From Verticillium longisporum (taxonomy: Eukaryota > Ascomycota > Sordariomycetes > Glomerellales > Plectosphaerellaceae): 64,000 nt of DNA. Made by a program: the position numbers and the translations under genes. A model generated the notes under the pieces. That model ran no database searches and was not told where the DNA came from. It saw nothing but the letters and a program-made list of their open reading frames with translations. Position 1 is the first letter of the stretch; each line of letters opens with the position of its first letter. Positions 1 through 11,523 of this stretch are shown here, piece after piece. The DNA is taken from NCBI GenBank assembly GCA_019188255.1, contig JAETXT010000004.1, positions 1,860,001 to 1,924,000 of the forward strand, in the 5' to 3' direction.

Positions 1-3000
1 GCACTTAATGTGAACAACGCACGATGAGGTGGACAGGCCGTCCATCCGTGGTAGAACAATGGAAGCCACTCGAGTTCGAGGCTTGCTGCCTCAGTGCCAA
101 GCAGCAATGGCAATTTCTTCTCTGTCTTTTCGGGCGCAATGCTCGGTCCTCCTGCCACGATCATACTTTTCGGGGAACGAATATTGCCCCACGGACGAGG
201 GGACCCTGAGGCGAACTCTTTGATAACGTGGGCTGGCGTGCTGACATGGCGTGGCAGCTCTTTGACAAGTTGTGCATTGACAAACACCGGGCCGGGGGGG
301 CACGATGGGAGTGGCCGACGGTGAGGCTGGAGCTCGGAGACGAGGGAGGGAGAGGGTAGCCACGCCGTGAGTATTGGACGCCCCTCCTTCTTTCGTCCTG
401 CCGTCCGGGCCATGGTCGTCGGAGCGGACTCCCGAACAGAATAGGCGTTGCAGGGCTCCTCGGACACAGCGAACGATGCACGTGCTGCAAGGCCTCCTGG
501 CCCAAGGATGGACTGAAAAGGGCAAGGCACATACTGAAGGGAAAGGAATCAGTGCATTTGAGGCAAGACGCGAGCTTCTAGCTAGCCAAGGTACCTACGT
601 GCTGTGCAGTTGAAGAGCAAGATTCCCCCCTGCTGGAAAACTCGCGCAGGTGCTGGGCAGCGATGAGGGCTACATGGACAAAGCGGCTGAGGCCCAACGG
701 GCATGGTTGTCGCGCGATGTGGAATGGGTGTGGGACGAGCAGCAGTTGTAGGGAGGCGCGTGCTTCTACATGGGGGGCCTGCTTCGGCCATTCTCGAGGC
801 GATCAAGCAATTGAAATGGTATCTGCGGTAAAGGCACGATGCTCATTGATCAGGTGCCAGCAATTGCGAAAAGGACGATATGCTGAGATGATTTGCGCGT
901 TGCGAATGGTTGCGTCGCGACACGACACATCGTCGCAGGCCAAATTGAGATCACCAGTTTACTGTAGCAAACAGATCAGAGAAGGTTTCCATGGTGTGGT
1001 TCAGCTTCCACAGTGCACCCCAGTCGAAGAAATCACTTGGTCGAAGCATCCCGATAGAGTGCCCATTAAGCAGCAGCTTGTCTGTGACAGGGGTCACCGA
1101 CAGGGTGCCTGGACTGGTCAGACTAGCTCAGGGGCCACAGCGGCAGGTGGACGATGGTGTGTTTCACTGAGAAGCCGCTCAGTGGAGGAACGGGACCTCA
1201 TCCGGCAGCCAATCACATGTGCCACATCTCACGTTCTCCCCAGGCGGTTGCCCTTCCTCCCTCACTCGCGCGCCCTCGCTCTCCTGAGGTAATGTACACA
1301 GCACCTTCGTGGAAGAGACGCGCGGGTGGGGCATTGTCGGAAGGAGATTTGGGATGTGGCTCGTTTGATTGCAATGACGACAGACTGCTACATGTAGCAC
1401 AGACACATCGATGTGATGCACAACGCAATGTGAGGGTAAAGAACAAAGAATTAGAGTCTGAGTGAGGTGACATGCCGGTACTCTCGACAGCAATCGTACA
1501 CACACGAGACGGAGGACTTGAAAGACGGGCAGGTCGGTGTGACCAGAAGCTACCACATCCCTCCCTACCTTACCTAGGTACCTACTTGCTGCATGCACGA
1601 CTTGATGCAGTGTCAGTCCCTTCGCCCCCGAGCCCCCCTTCCAACCCAACCATCGTGGACAGAGGACTTGACTTGCACACGAACTGCACCAAAGACACAA
1701 CAGCGAGCAGAGGAACGCCTTCTCGTTTCTCGACGAGGCGCTGCTGCTATTGTTGTACACGGGCCTTGCCCGGTTTTGACTAGCTCCAACGGGGTTGCGC
1801 CAATGCCAGGCACGGAAATGCATTGCAGCGCTCATTGGCCCCAGGTGCTCCCACCCCTTTTTCAGAGCCTTGGCTTTCCAGGGCTCGCTCCGGGGTGGGC
1901 TTGCCGCACGAAGCACGCTTCACCAGTTTGGACCCTCAGGTGCCCACTGTCAGTCCCCGCTACAAACTCTCATTCGCCCAAGCCCGCGCCGCGACAAAGC
2001 CTCCCGGTCCCCTGCCCCTGCCTCTGTTCGTGTTTCCTCGTTTGTGCCAACCCTGGCCTCGCAGGTGGGAAGATGGCTGTGGAGGTCTTCCAGGAGGAGG
2101 CAGGTGCCTGAGTGGCAGGAGGTAAACGACCCACGGCCTGTCAACTCTTGTCGCTGTCTCACCAAGCCTGCTCGACGGGGGGTCTTGCCAGTGCTGCGAG
2201 GAGTCTTGCTTCGCCTGCCCCTTGCCTCCTCCGCCTGGCCTCGCTTCGCAGGTGCTCGACTCCGTCCCGCCTTCTCTCTTTCTGTCCACCAGTCTTTCCG
2301 TCTCTTCTTCTCGACTCGAGGTACATCGTCACACCGCGACCGCGATTGTTGCCGCTGCTGTTCATCGTCTGGCACGTTGATTGATCTCGTCGACCCAAGT
2401 CATTCATTGTTCACTTGCTCTTGATCTTCCGTCCTCGCGCCAACCATCCTTCGATTCTCTCACCAAAACCACGACGACAAACCACGCCACATATCCTTCG
2501 TCTCGTCTGGATCGAGAACCACGTCCTCGTCTCGATATCATCGCCTGGGGAATCAAACACGAAGCAAACGCTGGCTAGCCTGCAGACTCCTTACCTTTCC
2601 GACATATAGTCGTCTGACAGCATCGTTCATCCCACCAAAACCTGCGACGCCAATCCCCTCAGAGTTCAGGAGACGACCAGGTCCTTCAGCGCCCAGTCGA
2701 CCTAACCAGCCCTCTCCCTTACTCGGGGCTTTTTTCAAACGAGAAACTTGTTCCGTCGATCATCCCCCGAGACCACGCCGCTTCTCTTGCGACAACTTGT
2801 AGTGTGGTGTCTCGCTCGCCCTCGACCTATTTTGTTTTTCCCGATCAACTGAGCCTTGATGGTCTCGGAATCAGTGCTGGTGCTCTTCAGAAACCCACCC
2901 GACACTCACTACTGGTGCGTCTGGTCATCTGGTCTGCCCTGTTGGCTTCAGACACATTGTCTGTCAACTGTTGCTCATTTATGCGAAGCTACTTCCTACT

Positions 3001-3208
3001 CAACCTTCGGACGACAAGCCTCGACGTCCGACGACCGCTTCGTCCCTGAGGCCCGCCAGAGTTTCACCTGATCAAGTCCTTGCTGTCATCCCCGCAATGC
3101 AATACTAGGTCCATCAGGATATCACTGAGGTATTCGTCCTCAACACTCTTTCGCACTTTCCCAGCGACGTCCGCACTTCCGACCCAGGACTCGACTCGAA
3201 CCGACAAA
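1..3208. other. Intergenic region and leader of the kelch gene
   Basis: No gene is recognised. The longest open frames (minus 1179-1916; plus 663-1292 and 1795-2424) encode compositionally odd peptides rich in Arg, Ser, Pro and Cys with no domain I can name, and they look like chance frames. From about 1960 to 3200 the plus strand becomes strongly pyrimidine-rich (repeated TCTTCTC and CCTCG tracts), as expected for a promoter and 5' leader of the downstream plus-strand gene. A TACCTAGGTA palindrome lies at about 1565-1585 and a related GGTACCTA at 590-597. Confidence 0.6.
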
Positions 3209-5612
3209 ATGTCGATTCCTGAGCCCGAGGTCCCCCTCGACCACATATGCTCCACCATCTGGGGCAACACACTTTACACCTTTTCGACTGGTGCTTTCCA
3301 GGCTTTACCTTTGAAGCAAGGAGCGAAATGGGAGAAGCTCAAGTCTGGCACTCCTGTTGACGGCGCCCAGTGTGTGGGCACCCCAACAGCATTATGGGTT
3401 GTAGGAGGCCAGTCATCAGAAGCAGGCTACACTGGCCTTCAAAAGTACACTTACTCAACAGGCACGTGGGAGGTCATCAACGCCCAGGAACCTGTCGCCA
3501 GAAATCGCAAGTGGCATGGTGCCGCCTACCTCCCTGCCACCGATCAGATCATCACGTATGCCGGCACCGTCGATGGCGCTCAGCGTAATTCGGACCAAAC
3601 CTTCACCATCAGGGCTTCAGCGCCATATGACGTGCAGGCCTACCCATCCGGGGCGACGCCCGCCCAAAACCCCATCCTGCTACCTTGGTCTGACAGGCAG
3701 GTTGTCATGGTTGGCGGCGCTGCCGCAAACACACGGGTTATGCTGTTCAGCCCAGAGACGTCTTGGATCGATGCTGGTGTTACTCTGGCCGAACCTATCC
3801 CCAAGGATATTTCTGTGGTTAAGGCTATCATGGTCAACGGAGATGACGGTTCGAAGAATCTAATGACTTTCGACCTGAGCGAGATTCCCAACAAGGTCAA
3901 CCGCAGGGTCCTGCAAGGTGCCGGCGGCGCCCCTGTTACCATTTCGTCCGCCATTTCTGGTCGCGACGAGGGCAGCAGGATTGCTCTTGAACACGACGCC
4001 GATGTGACTCGACGAGACCTCACTGTGGCAGACTGGCCTTTTTACAACGATACCCTCGCACCCCTCATCACTCGCGTCAACTTTGCCATCGCACAGAACT
4101 CGGACGGCATAGTCGTTCTTGCGGGAGGAAATCCTGACATATCTTTGAGCATGTTCAATGTTCGCGAGAACACTTGGGAGGACACATCTCGCGCCTTTGC
4201 TTCAGATCAACAAGTTTTGTCCGATGACAAGTCCAGCACCTCCCGCTCAGCCGAATCTACGAGTGCCTCTACGAGTGCCTCTACAAGTGCTTCATCCTCA
4301 TCAGGTGCTTCTTCTACCGAGGCATCGACACTCACTACCTCTACGTCGATTTCGGAGTCCATCCTTGCATCTTCAACCGGAGTCTCTGAGGCGTCCTTGG
4401 TTTCCGTATCTGCTTCCGCTACTGCCACCGAGTCTGGTGGAGTGGCTGTCGCCGCTGCTGCCGGAGGTAGTGGTCTCAATGCCAACGCTATTCTTGGCAT
4501 AGTGCTCGGCACCATTACAGCTGCAATGATTCTCCTAGGCCTTGCTCTGTTCTGTCTTCGCCGAAAGAGGATCCAGCGACAGAACCTCGAGTCCGGTAAC
4601 CTGGCTCGCGCCGCCAGCAGCGCTCGCGTGCGGGAGAAGGGCCAGCCTTCCGAGTTCGCCAAGGAGATCGCCGTCGGCGGCGACGACGAGCTCCGCTCTC
4701 CCGCAAGCCCACCCTCTCGCAGCCACTTCCGCGGCCATGAACCTTCCAACTCGCAGAGCTCCTTTTCGTCCATGGCTATTCTCATGGGTCAGATTAATGG
4801 GCACAAGAATGGCCACGACAAGAAGCAGAGCACCGCTAGTAGTATGTTTGGAAAGGGGTTCAAGTCATCCATCAGCAAGCCCATGCCTCAAATGGACGAC
4901 CACCCAACTCTCCAGAACGAAGGCCGCTCATTGACAGGAGACGAGAAAGGCGTTTCCTTTGCAGCCAACACGGGTGGACAGCCAAGGCCTGGCCCTCCAC
5001 CTGGTGTCGCCTCTGACCCTGACGCTTTACGACGAAGCTCTGGTTGGAACAGGTACTGGTCTGGCGGCAGTGCGTTGAATGTCCTCGGGTTCGGTGGTCA
5101 AAAGCGTATGACGACGGATTCGGACCAAAGCTCGCACTACTCGAACAGGAACCGCATCACGCAGGACTCCGCCACCGTACCACCGCTGAACTTCGAAGGC
5201 AGACCGCAGATGAACCGGGTAATGTCAGGTAGCCCCACCGTTTCAAACTATCCCAACAAGTTCCGTTTAGACCCTGAAATGTCTGGCAAGATTGAGCGAC
5301 CTGTGTCAGCCGCGTCTTCAGGATACTCTAGCGGCGTCCCGGAAAGCGTGCGTGAGACATGGGACCCTCTCTCAGACACGGAGCCTTGGGGTACCGGGCG
5401 GGGACCCAGCAGGGCCTACAGCGAAAGCTTCTATCACCCCACGTCTCTGGCGCCAAGCTCGCGGCAGCCGCCCCTCCCCTCCTGTTCCTGATGGCCTTAG
5501 CAAGCAGCCGCAACTCGCCATGGCCACGACCTCAACAGACATGAGCTGGCTCAACCTTGGCGACTACCACAAGAGCAACGGTGGCTACGACGCCAACGAG
5601 TCTCGAGTATAA
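3209..5612 (+). CDS. Kelch-repeat single-pass membrane protein with cytoplasmic tail, frame broken near the 3' end
   Basis: The ATG at 3209 has a good context (ACAAAATGTC) and opens on the family-like start MSIPEPEVPLDHICSTIW. Residues about 10-380 carry kelch/galactose-oxidase-like blades (WVVGGQ, TYAGTVDG, VVMVGGAA, VVLAGGNPD). A Ser/Thr/Ala-rich stalk follows at about 390-420, one TM helix at about 427-449 (AILGIVLGTITAAMILLGLA), an RRKR stop-transfer cluster and a long Ser/Pro-rich tail. Homologues are common in Pezizomycotina and often carry a wrong 'pre-mRNA splicing factor CLF1' label; the real role is unknown. The open frame stops at 5491, but from about 5475 another frame continues PPVPDGLSKQPQLAMATTS to a stop at 5610-5612, which looks like the true C-terminus. 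Two C-runs at 5470-5480 are the likely indel site. No signal peptide is visible, so a small 5' exon may be missing. Confidence 0.8.
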
Positions 5613-8600
5613 ATTACCTATCTCAACGAAATGTACGAAAAAGGAGGGGTTTTTCCTGCAACTCGTTGCACCAGGCTTCTCAGGGTCACCAAAACCCACG
5701 AGCGGCTTACGGCGCATTGACGAATCACTCGCATGATGATCATCTCTTGTCTATTTCTCTACCGCCTCTGCCATCTTATACCCAGGTATTTGTTTACATC
5801 GTTCCGGAGCATCTTTTTAGCAACGGGGGCAGCGAGGGCGGCGGGGTCTTGTCGCCCTCGCCGCACGCACACATCGAACCATAGACGGCATAGAGGAGGA
5901 GGACCACCATAAAAGTTCCGCCGCCCACATCACTCTCGCTTTTCGCCTCTCTCGGCGTTCCATCAGTCACTCGACTACCACTTTCGCTATTCGAACCACA
6001 CGAAGCGCAGCAAGCCAGCGTCTTTCTGTCCCACAACAACGCATTGTCCAGCCAGCATAATCAGCAGCTCGACTTTCCTTCACTCATCTCTTGAACATAT
6101 CTCTCCACATCTTCCAATCTCGCTGTCTCTCTTCATCTTTTTTTTTCGCGGTGAATCCAAACCGCCGCGTTTCTGTACAAATTCCGTCACTCTTTTCTTC
6201 TGTCTTCGTCAGCTTAGAACCCCAGAGACCGCCAGGGCTGGTCATTCGTTTCCCGTCGGTCCTTGCCATGATACCAAACTCCTGCTATCAGCCCGCCTAT
6301 TACCAAATGTGCGATTTTGCATTCCCTGCTTTGCTTGTTTAAATGTAATTACTCTCTGAGAGATCCCCGGGGGAGGATGAAGCGGATGAAGGTTGCGCTC
6401 TGATGTCAGTGCGTGTAACCTGGTCGGCAGTGAAGGTGGAGGTGCGGAAGGCGGAAGGCGGAAAGTGATTGAATAAGGGGAAGGGGGAGCGCAGCAGTTG
6501 GTGGGTATGTGTGAAGTAGCTATCTGTGCTTAATTCACGGCTTTCCAAGTTAAATGAGTTCGTTTTGATGTGTGCATTCTACTTGCGACGAGAATGTATG
6601 GCGTGAAACCTTGGGTACAAGTCATATTTCTCATCCATATCACACCGCGCGGCGGGGTTATCTTCGTGGCCAGTTGGGCATGATGTCGCGGGTTCTCGTG
6701 TCCGAGAGCAGACCAACCCAACTTTGATGGCTGTCTTTCAAGAGCGTGGTCGTCGACACGTCTCAGCATACAGCTTTGTCGAAGCTGTCCCCAAGCCCGC
6801 CCGGTTACACACGGCCTTTCAGAGGGACCTTGCCTCCAGGACGCGGTCCACGCCCGTTTTTGCAGACCCAGTCTCGCACATCATCATTGGGATGGATCAC
6901 ATGTCGATTTCGGCCGAAAACCCACTCTACCTGACGGTACTGAGAGCATACTCTTATCCTCATCCCAGCAACTTTGGGCGGCTTGGAAAGAGAGGGGGCG
7001 CGAAATGGGAGTCCAGCGTGTGACGAAGCGGAGTCCGTCCGCGGCATCGTTACCCGACCTTGCTGCCGATTTCCGCGGACGCGTGCGGACGGAGGTGAGG
7101 GCCCAAAAGCCACAAAGGCGCGAGACAAGGGGTTGTGGGTGGGTGCTCGGTGCGTGGCCGCGTCGGATTAGGTCAGCACAGGACTGAGCCTCAAGCCCGT
7201 CTTCCCCAGATTTCATTCCCCCCCCCATTCAACGTCAGTTCGCCCGCCAGAAGGCAGGTGGCGGGCGATGCGGATGACCATCGGTGCGCGCTCTGGCGTG
7301 CGCTCCGTCATCGGGGCTGCATGGCATGGGTCACGTCACTACCAGGCTCAAGGATGAAATTAAATGGTTCTTTTTTTCTTCTCTGTCTCGCAGTCCATTG
7401 AATTTTGCCAGACAACAATTCGGAATTCGGCACGCTGGGGTACTCCACGGCTGAGAGGCGAGGAGGCGCGCACGTGGGCTAACCGTTGGGTGCAGTGGCA
7501 TCCAAGGGGTAAAAAGAGGCGCGAGCCAAACTGGGACCCCCACAACGACATCATCACATCGACACCCTGTCGCAACGCCCTGTGGTGCAGGGTTCATCAT
7601 TCCTGATTATGAAGAGAGGGGAGAGGGAAAAGTCGGGTGCATTGGGGGAGGCCGCTGCGTGGTTATTCCATCGCTGCTCCATCCCCCTACCACAGCTCCG
7701 AGGAGGATCATAGCCAAGTGGAACATGACGCGAGAGGCTTGAAGAAGCTCCTGCAGACGCATAAGCCGTCGGGCGATGGCTGTGTCGGCGAAGGGTTTCC
7801 AACCCTTGAGATCGGAATGTCAACGATAGGCTACACGACTTGACCGAGCTTTCACGATGCATGATGTTGATCTGGGGGTTTGGTTTGTCACGGAGTGACC
7901 GACGTGGTGGTGTAGGTGATGTGAGAACAAACTAGTCGAGGGGTGGTCCGGTGATGACCTCTAGGTGGCGATCCTGCCTGCGCGTCACAGAAGGAGGGAG
8001 ACACAGGCTTCCTGCTGACGCTCATGATAGTGTGTTAAAGCCTCCAGGGCCGTCGTATGCTGATACAGCGCCGCCACCTGCTGTGTCATCGTGAAATATG
8101 CATGCGGTGCGTCACTTCGAGAACTTGACCTGGTGAATCATGGATCTTCAGCCTGCATGGTATCGGCAGAACCTCAACACACTCCTCGTCTATTGACCAG
8201 AATCAGCCAACAGCTGACCGATTCAGCTGATCTCGCCTTGCCTCATCCCGCCTGTCGCATGAGCCAGTAAGCTCGCAACCACCATGTCGGGTCATCCTCT
8301 CCACAACATGTCGTGGGGTGCAGTGCAGTAGTGACCCCAAGGAGGAAACACATTACTCCCGAGATGTCACTGTGTCTCGCCTTGCGCCATCGAATACTAC
8401 CTACCTTGGTTCAATGTCTGTGTTGTTGACTACCACTACCGAATCGCATCGGACGAAGGATCGGCCATTGTCGCTACCATATCAAACCACGCTCGAGAGC
8501 CGACGGCAAAGCCAGCGGCTGCCATGGTTCGGTCATTCCATCCAACCGAACTCCCGTTGCGCTTGTACATTGGCCCCTGCAGGCGAAGTCTGATGAGAAC

Positions 8601-11058
8601 TTCCAGAAGGCCTGTCCCGGTCCAGGCCCGAGAGGAAAAGGAACACCTGAGAATATGCACAAGGCTGCCGCTGCCACACCCCCAGCGGTTTCCCTCTGTG
8701 GAGCGTATGCGGGTGGTGCTATTGACAGCCTTCAGGGGAAGGGCGAAAAGTTTTCTCACTGGCCCTGGCTCAGAAGGTTTTGTCAGGTTGAGACGGATGG
8801 AAGGCGTCAGTAGTCGTTGTCCAGATGGGCCCTTGGTTGGTGATGACTTCAGTTCTGTCAGTCTACAATGTTTATCGCAATGGATACAAATTGGGATGAG
8901 TACCTAGTTGGCTTACAGTCCGCTGAGCGAAGAGCAGGTTGCGGCGAGATTGATAGGACTGGAGCTGCGCAGGACTCACCGAGCCGCGTCAAGTCAACGA
9001 CTGGCGGATCGCTGCCTCGGCGGCCACCGCTAGACTCCGTAGTTGTAAGAGACACAACTGAGCTTCATCCAATCTTTCTGCCTCGGCGAGCTTGATGCAG
9101 GGATAATTAGGCACAAATGTATACCCTTACATCTCATGGCTGAGGTGGATCTCGGAGACCTTGCAACGATGAGTGTAACTGTACATCGTTTACTGGAAGG
9201 GGAGGGACCGGTCAGGACACCAGGGATTGTCGTGTGCCAGCCTAGAGAGGTTAGTCCGGACGATAGCGCTCGTTCTAGACAGGTCAGGTCGCTGCGGTAA
9301 CTCGGTGGTGATGCTCTTTCAACAGTTCTGCCATGTCGCTAGACTTTGTGCGTTAGGCTAAGATGTCACGGTCTCGTGATGTTGATACTCTGGTCGAACA
9401 AGTTGACAGAAAACAGAAACTTGCTTCTTGGACAAACTGGTACACTCTCTTGGTGGAATCCAACGCTGAAGTTGCAGACCAAGGTACTGTAGGTGATATG
9501 CGTACCTCGTACCTCCCCCCGCATGTAACCCCCCACGGCAAAGGCAGGGGATTGTTACGCCCGTCACAAGACACCTTTACCTAATTTCTGGGAGAGATAC
9601 GGAACAATTCTCGGAAGGCCGACTGTGCGGAACCTCATTTTTGCAGGGCCAACCAACTGCCAATTGAACATTGATCCTCAGATCTGTCTTGTATCGAGGT
9701 CGAAGGCACCTAATGAATCCTACCGCGGTTCCCTGCTGGCGGCTTCAGAAAGAGTATGTAAAGGAGGCTTTCCAGGACACCTCTTAGTCAGGGACCTTGT
9801 AACTGGCTAGCGGGGGATGGGAGGAGTGACGGCAGAACTAGACCGAGAACCGTTAGGGGCTTCGTTACCTGGCTGTACCAACTCACTCACCTCTCTTTGC
9901 AACGTTGTGAAATGGCGTGTTCCACACTTCGCGCCATTTCGGCTCATTCAGAGGAATTTTCTCCCTCCGTCTGCTGCTTGTCTCGTGCTTAACTGTTGCT
10001 CGACCTCCGGTCAATCAAGGGTACTCAGGTGAGGTTGGTTAGCATAGAGGGGCTGTCGGCGGACGAGGTGCTTCCCCGGTGCAGCTGCAGGGCCCACCGC
10101 GGCCGCAAGGTATACGGTAGCATGAGCAATCGAGGGGAGTTGATGACCTGAGTCGAGGGCACCGCCGACTGACGGCCCTCCTGACTCCCTGTCCCCTGTT
10201 CACCAGCATATAAATCGAGTGTTGAGGAGCCTGTGGGACACACGACCCGCTCGCGGCGGAAACGTATTGACGCTTAGCTGACCAGACGACGAGCGAGCCT
10301 TGCCTGGACAAACCGAGGCATACTGGACGAGATCGACTCAATATTGGTGAGCCAAGCCAGTTTGAAATGGCGAGAAGCAAGGGGAGAACCAACGTTCCGT
10401 GACGCGTCCGCGTCCGCGAACGGCATCATTCCGAGAAGGGAAGTTGGGAAGCATTGTGTGTTAAAGCTGGCAAAAAAAGGAGACACAAGCGCGGAGACCC
10501 CCCTTAGAACATAGTATCTGAACCTTTGAGGCCGAATGTGCCTGAGCGGCTGGTGTCGAGCCGCCATGAGCCAGGCTTGCCAGGCCCTGCAATAACCCTG
10601 AAGACTGGGCTGGAGAGAAAGCGCTAGCCACCCGTGCACGGATCAAGCTCGATATGGTGGTGGTGAGCGAGGTGGGCTGGTGGGGTCGAGTGTCCCGCTA
10701 GAGAAGCAGCGTCGGGACCATCTGGCAGCCCTCTGGCCAGTCACAGTCAGTGAATGCCTCGAGAGCCACCCGCGGTTACCCCCACTACGATGCGACTCCT
10801 CTTCCCAGTCGCTCGCTCTCCTGCGCCTTCTGCTGCTCACTGCGACGCAGATAGTTGTTAAGGTCAGTTGCACCTGCCCAGTGTGCTCCGTCCCTGATGG
10901 TTCCTGCCCATCTGCATCACGACGAACCGGCGCGCCAGTCACGACTTGTCTCGTTTCATCTCCCGCCTTCCTCTTCATTCTCAAACAACTCATCTCAACC
11001 GACTCACCTTCAGCGCACCGAGCCAACGCCAACACTATCTTGACCTGAATCCGTCTCC

Positions 11059-11070
11059 ATGGCGCTCTAA
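11059..11070 (+). promoter_or_regulatory. Candidate minimal uORF (three codons) upstream of the bHLH gene
   Basis: The sequence reads ATG GCG CTC TAA in the pyrimidine-rich stretch before the bHLH start codon. It is translated only if transcription starts upstream of it, which is unknown. Confidence 0.25.
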
Positions 11071-11307
11071 GCCGCCTTGGCCCTTTGCAGCAAGGCCCTA
11101 TCTGACTCTCCCGTCCCACCAGCCACCTGCCCGCCCACCCGTCTCACGACTCACTGCCGACCGCAAGTCCGTCGTAGTCGCGACCCCGCTGATTTGGCGT
11201 CGCTGCTGGAACCATCTGTGATTCTGACTTTTCCTCATACCTCTCACACTCTCTCGGGCGACCTGTTGCGCACCTCTCTCGCTCAATCGCACAACCGTTC
11301 GGTAGGC

Positions 11308-11337
11308 ATGCTGAAGCAGCTTCCGAAGTGGAATTAA
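11308..11337 (+). promoter_or_regulatory. Candidate nine-codon uORF upstream of the bHLH gene
   Basis: An ATG at 11308 opens a nine-codon frame (MLKQLPKWN) ending TAA at 11335-11337, about 190 nt before the bHLH start. If the mRNA begins upstream it could limit translation of the regulator. This is inference from position only. Confidence 0.3.
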
Positions 11338-11523
11338 TCGCAAAACCAAGCCGAAGACAACTCGGGCCTCATTCATCGCCATTCCCCGACCGAAACCGAT
11401 TCTCGGCACAATACGCCTGCCTCGTGCACAGCAAACACCGGCACCCACCGACCCGTCCGGTCACTCACCACTCGCAGACTCGTCGCAATCGCTCGATCAC
11501 GCGCCCGCGTCTCGGCTGACGAG

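Larger units (their letters stand above)
5613..11523. other. 5.9 kb without a recognised gene
   Basis: The first few hundred bases are the 3' flank of the kelch gene. About 5930-6250 is CT-rich and resembles a leader, but no conserved frame follows it. From 6.3 to 10.6 kb all frames are short (about 120 codons or fewer) and unrecognised. From about 10780 to 11520 the plus strand is C/T-rich with few purine tracts, matching a long promoter and 5' leader for the bHLH gene at 11524. No transposon ends, tRNA or long repeats were seen. Confidence 0.55.

Noticed and set aside
1179..1916. 245-codon minus-strand open frame
   Set aside because: No domain, no plausible splice context, odd Cys/Arg/Ser composition, and overlapped by other equally long unrelated frames.
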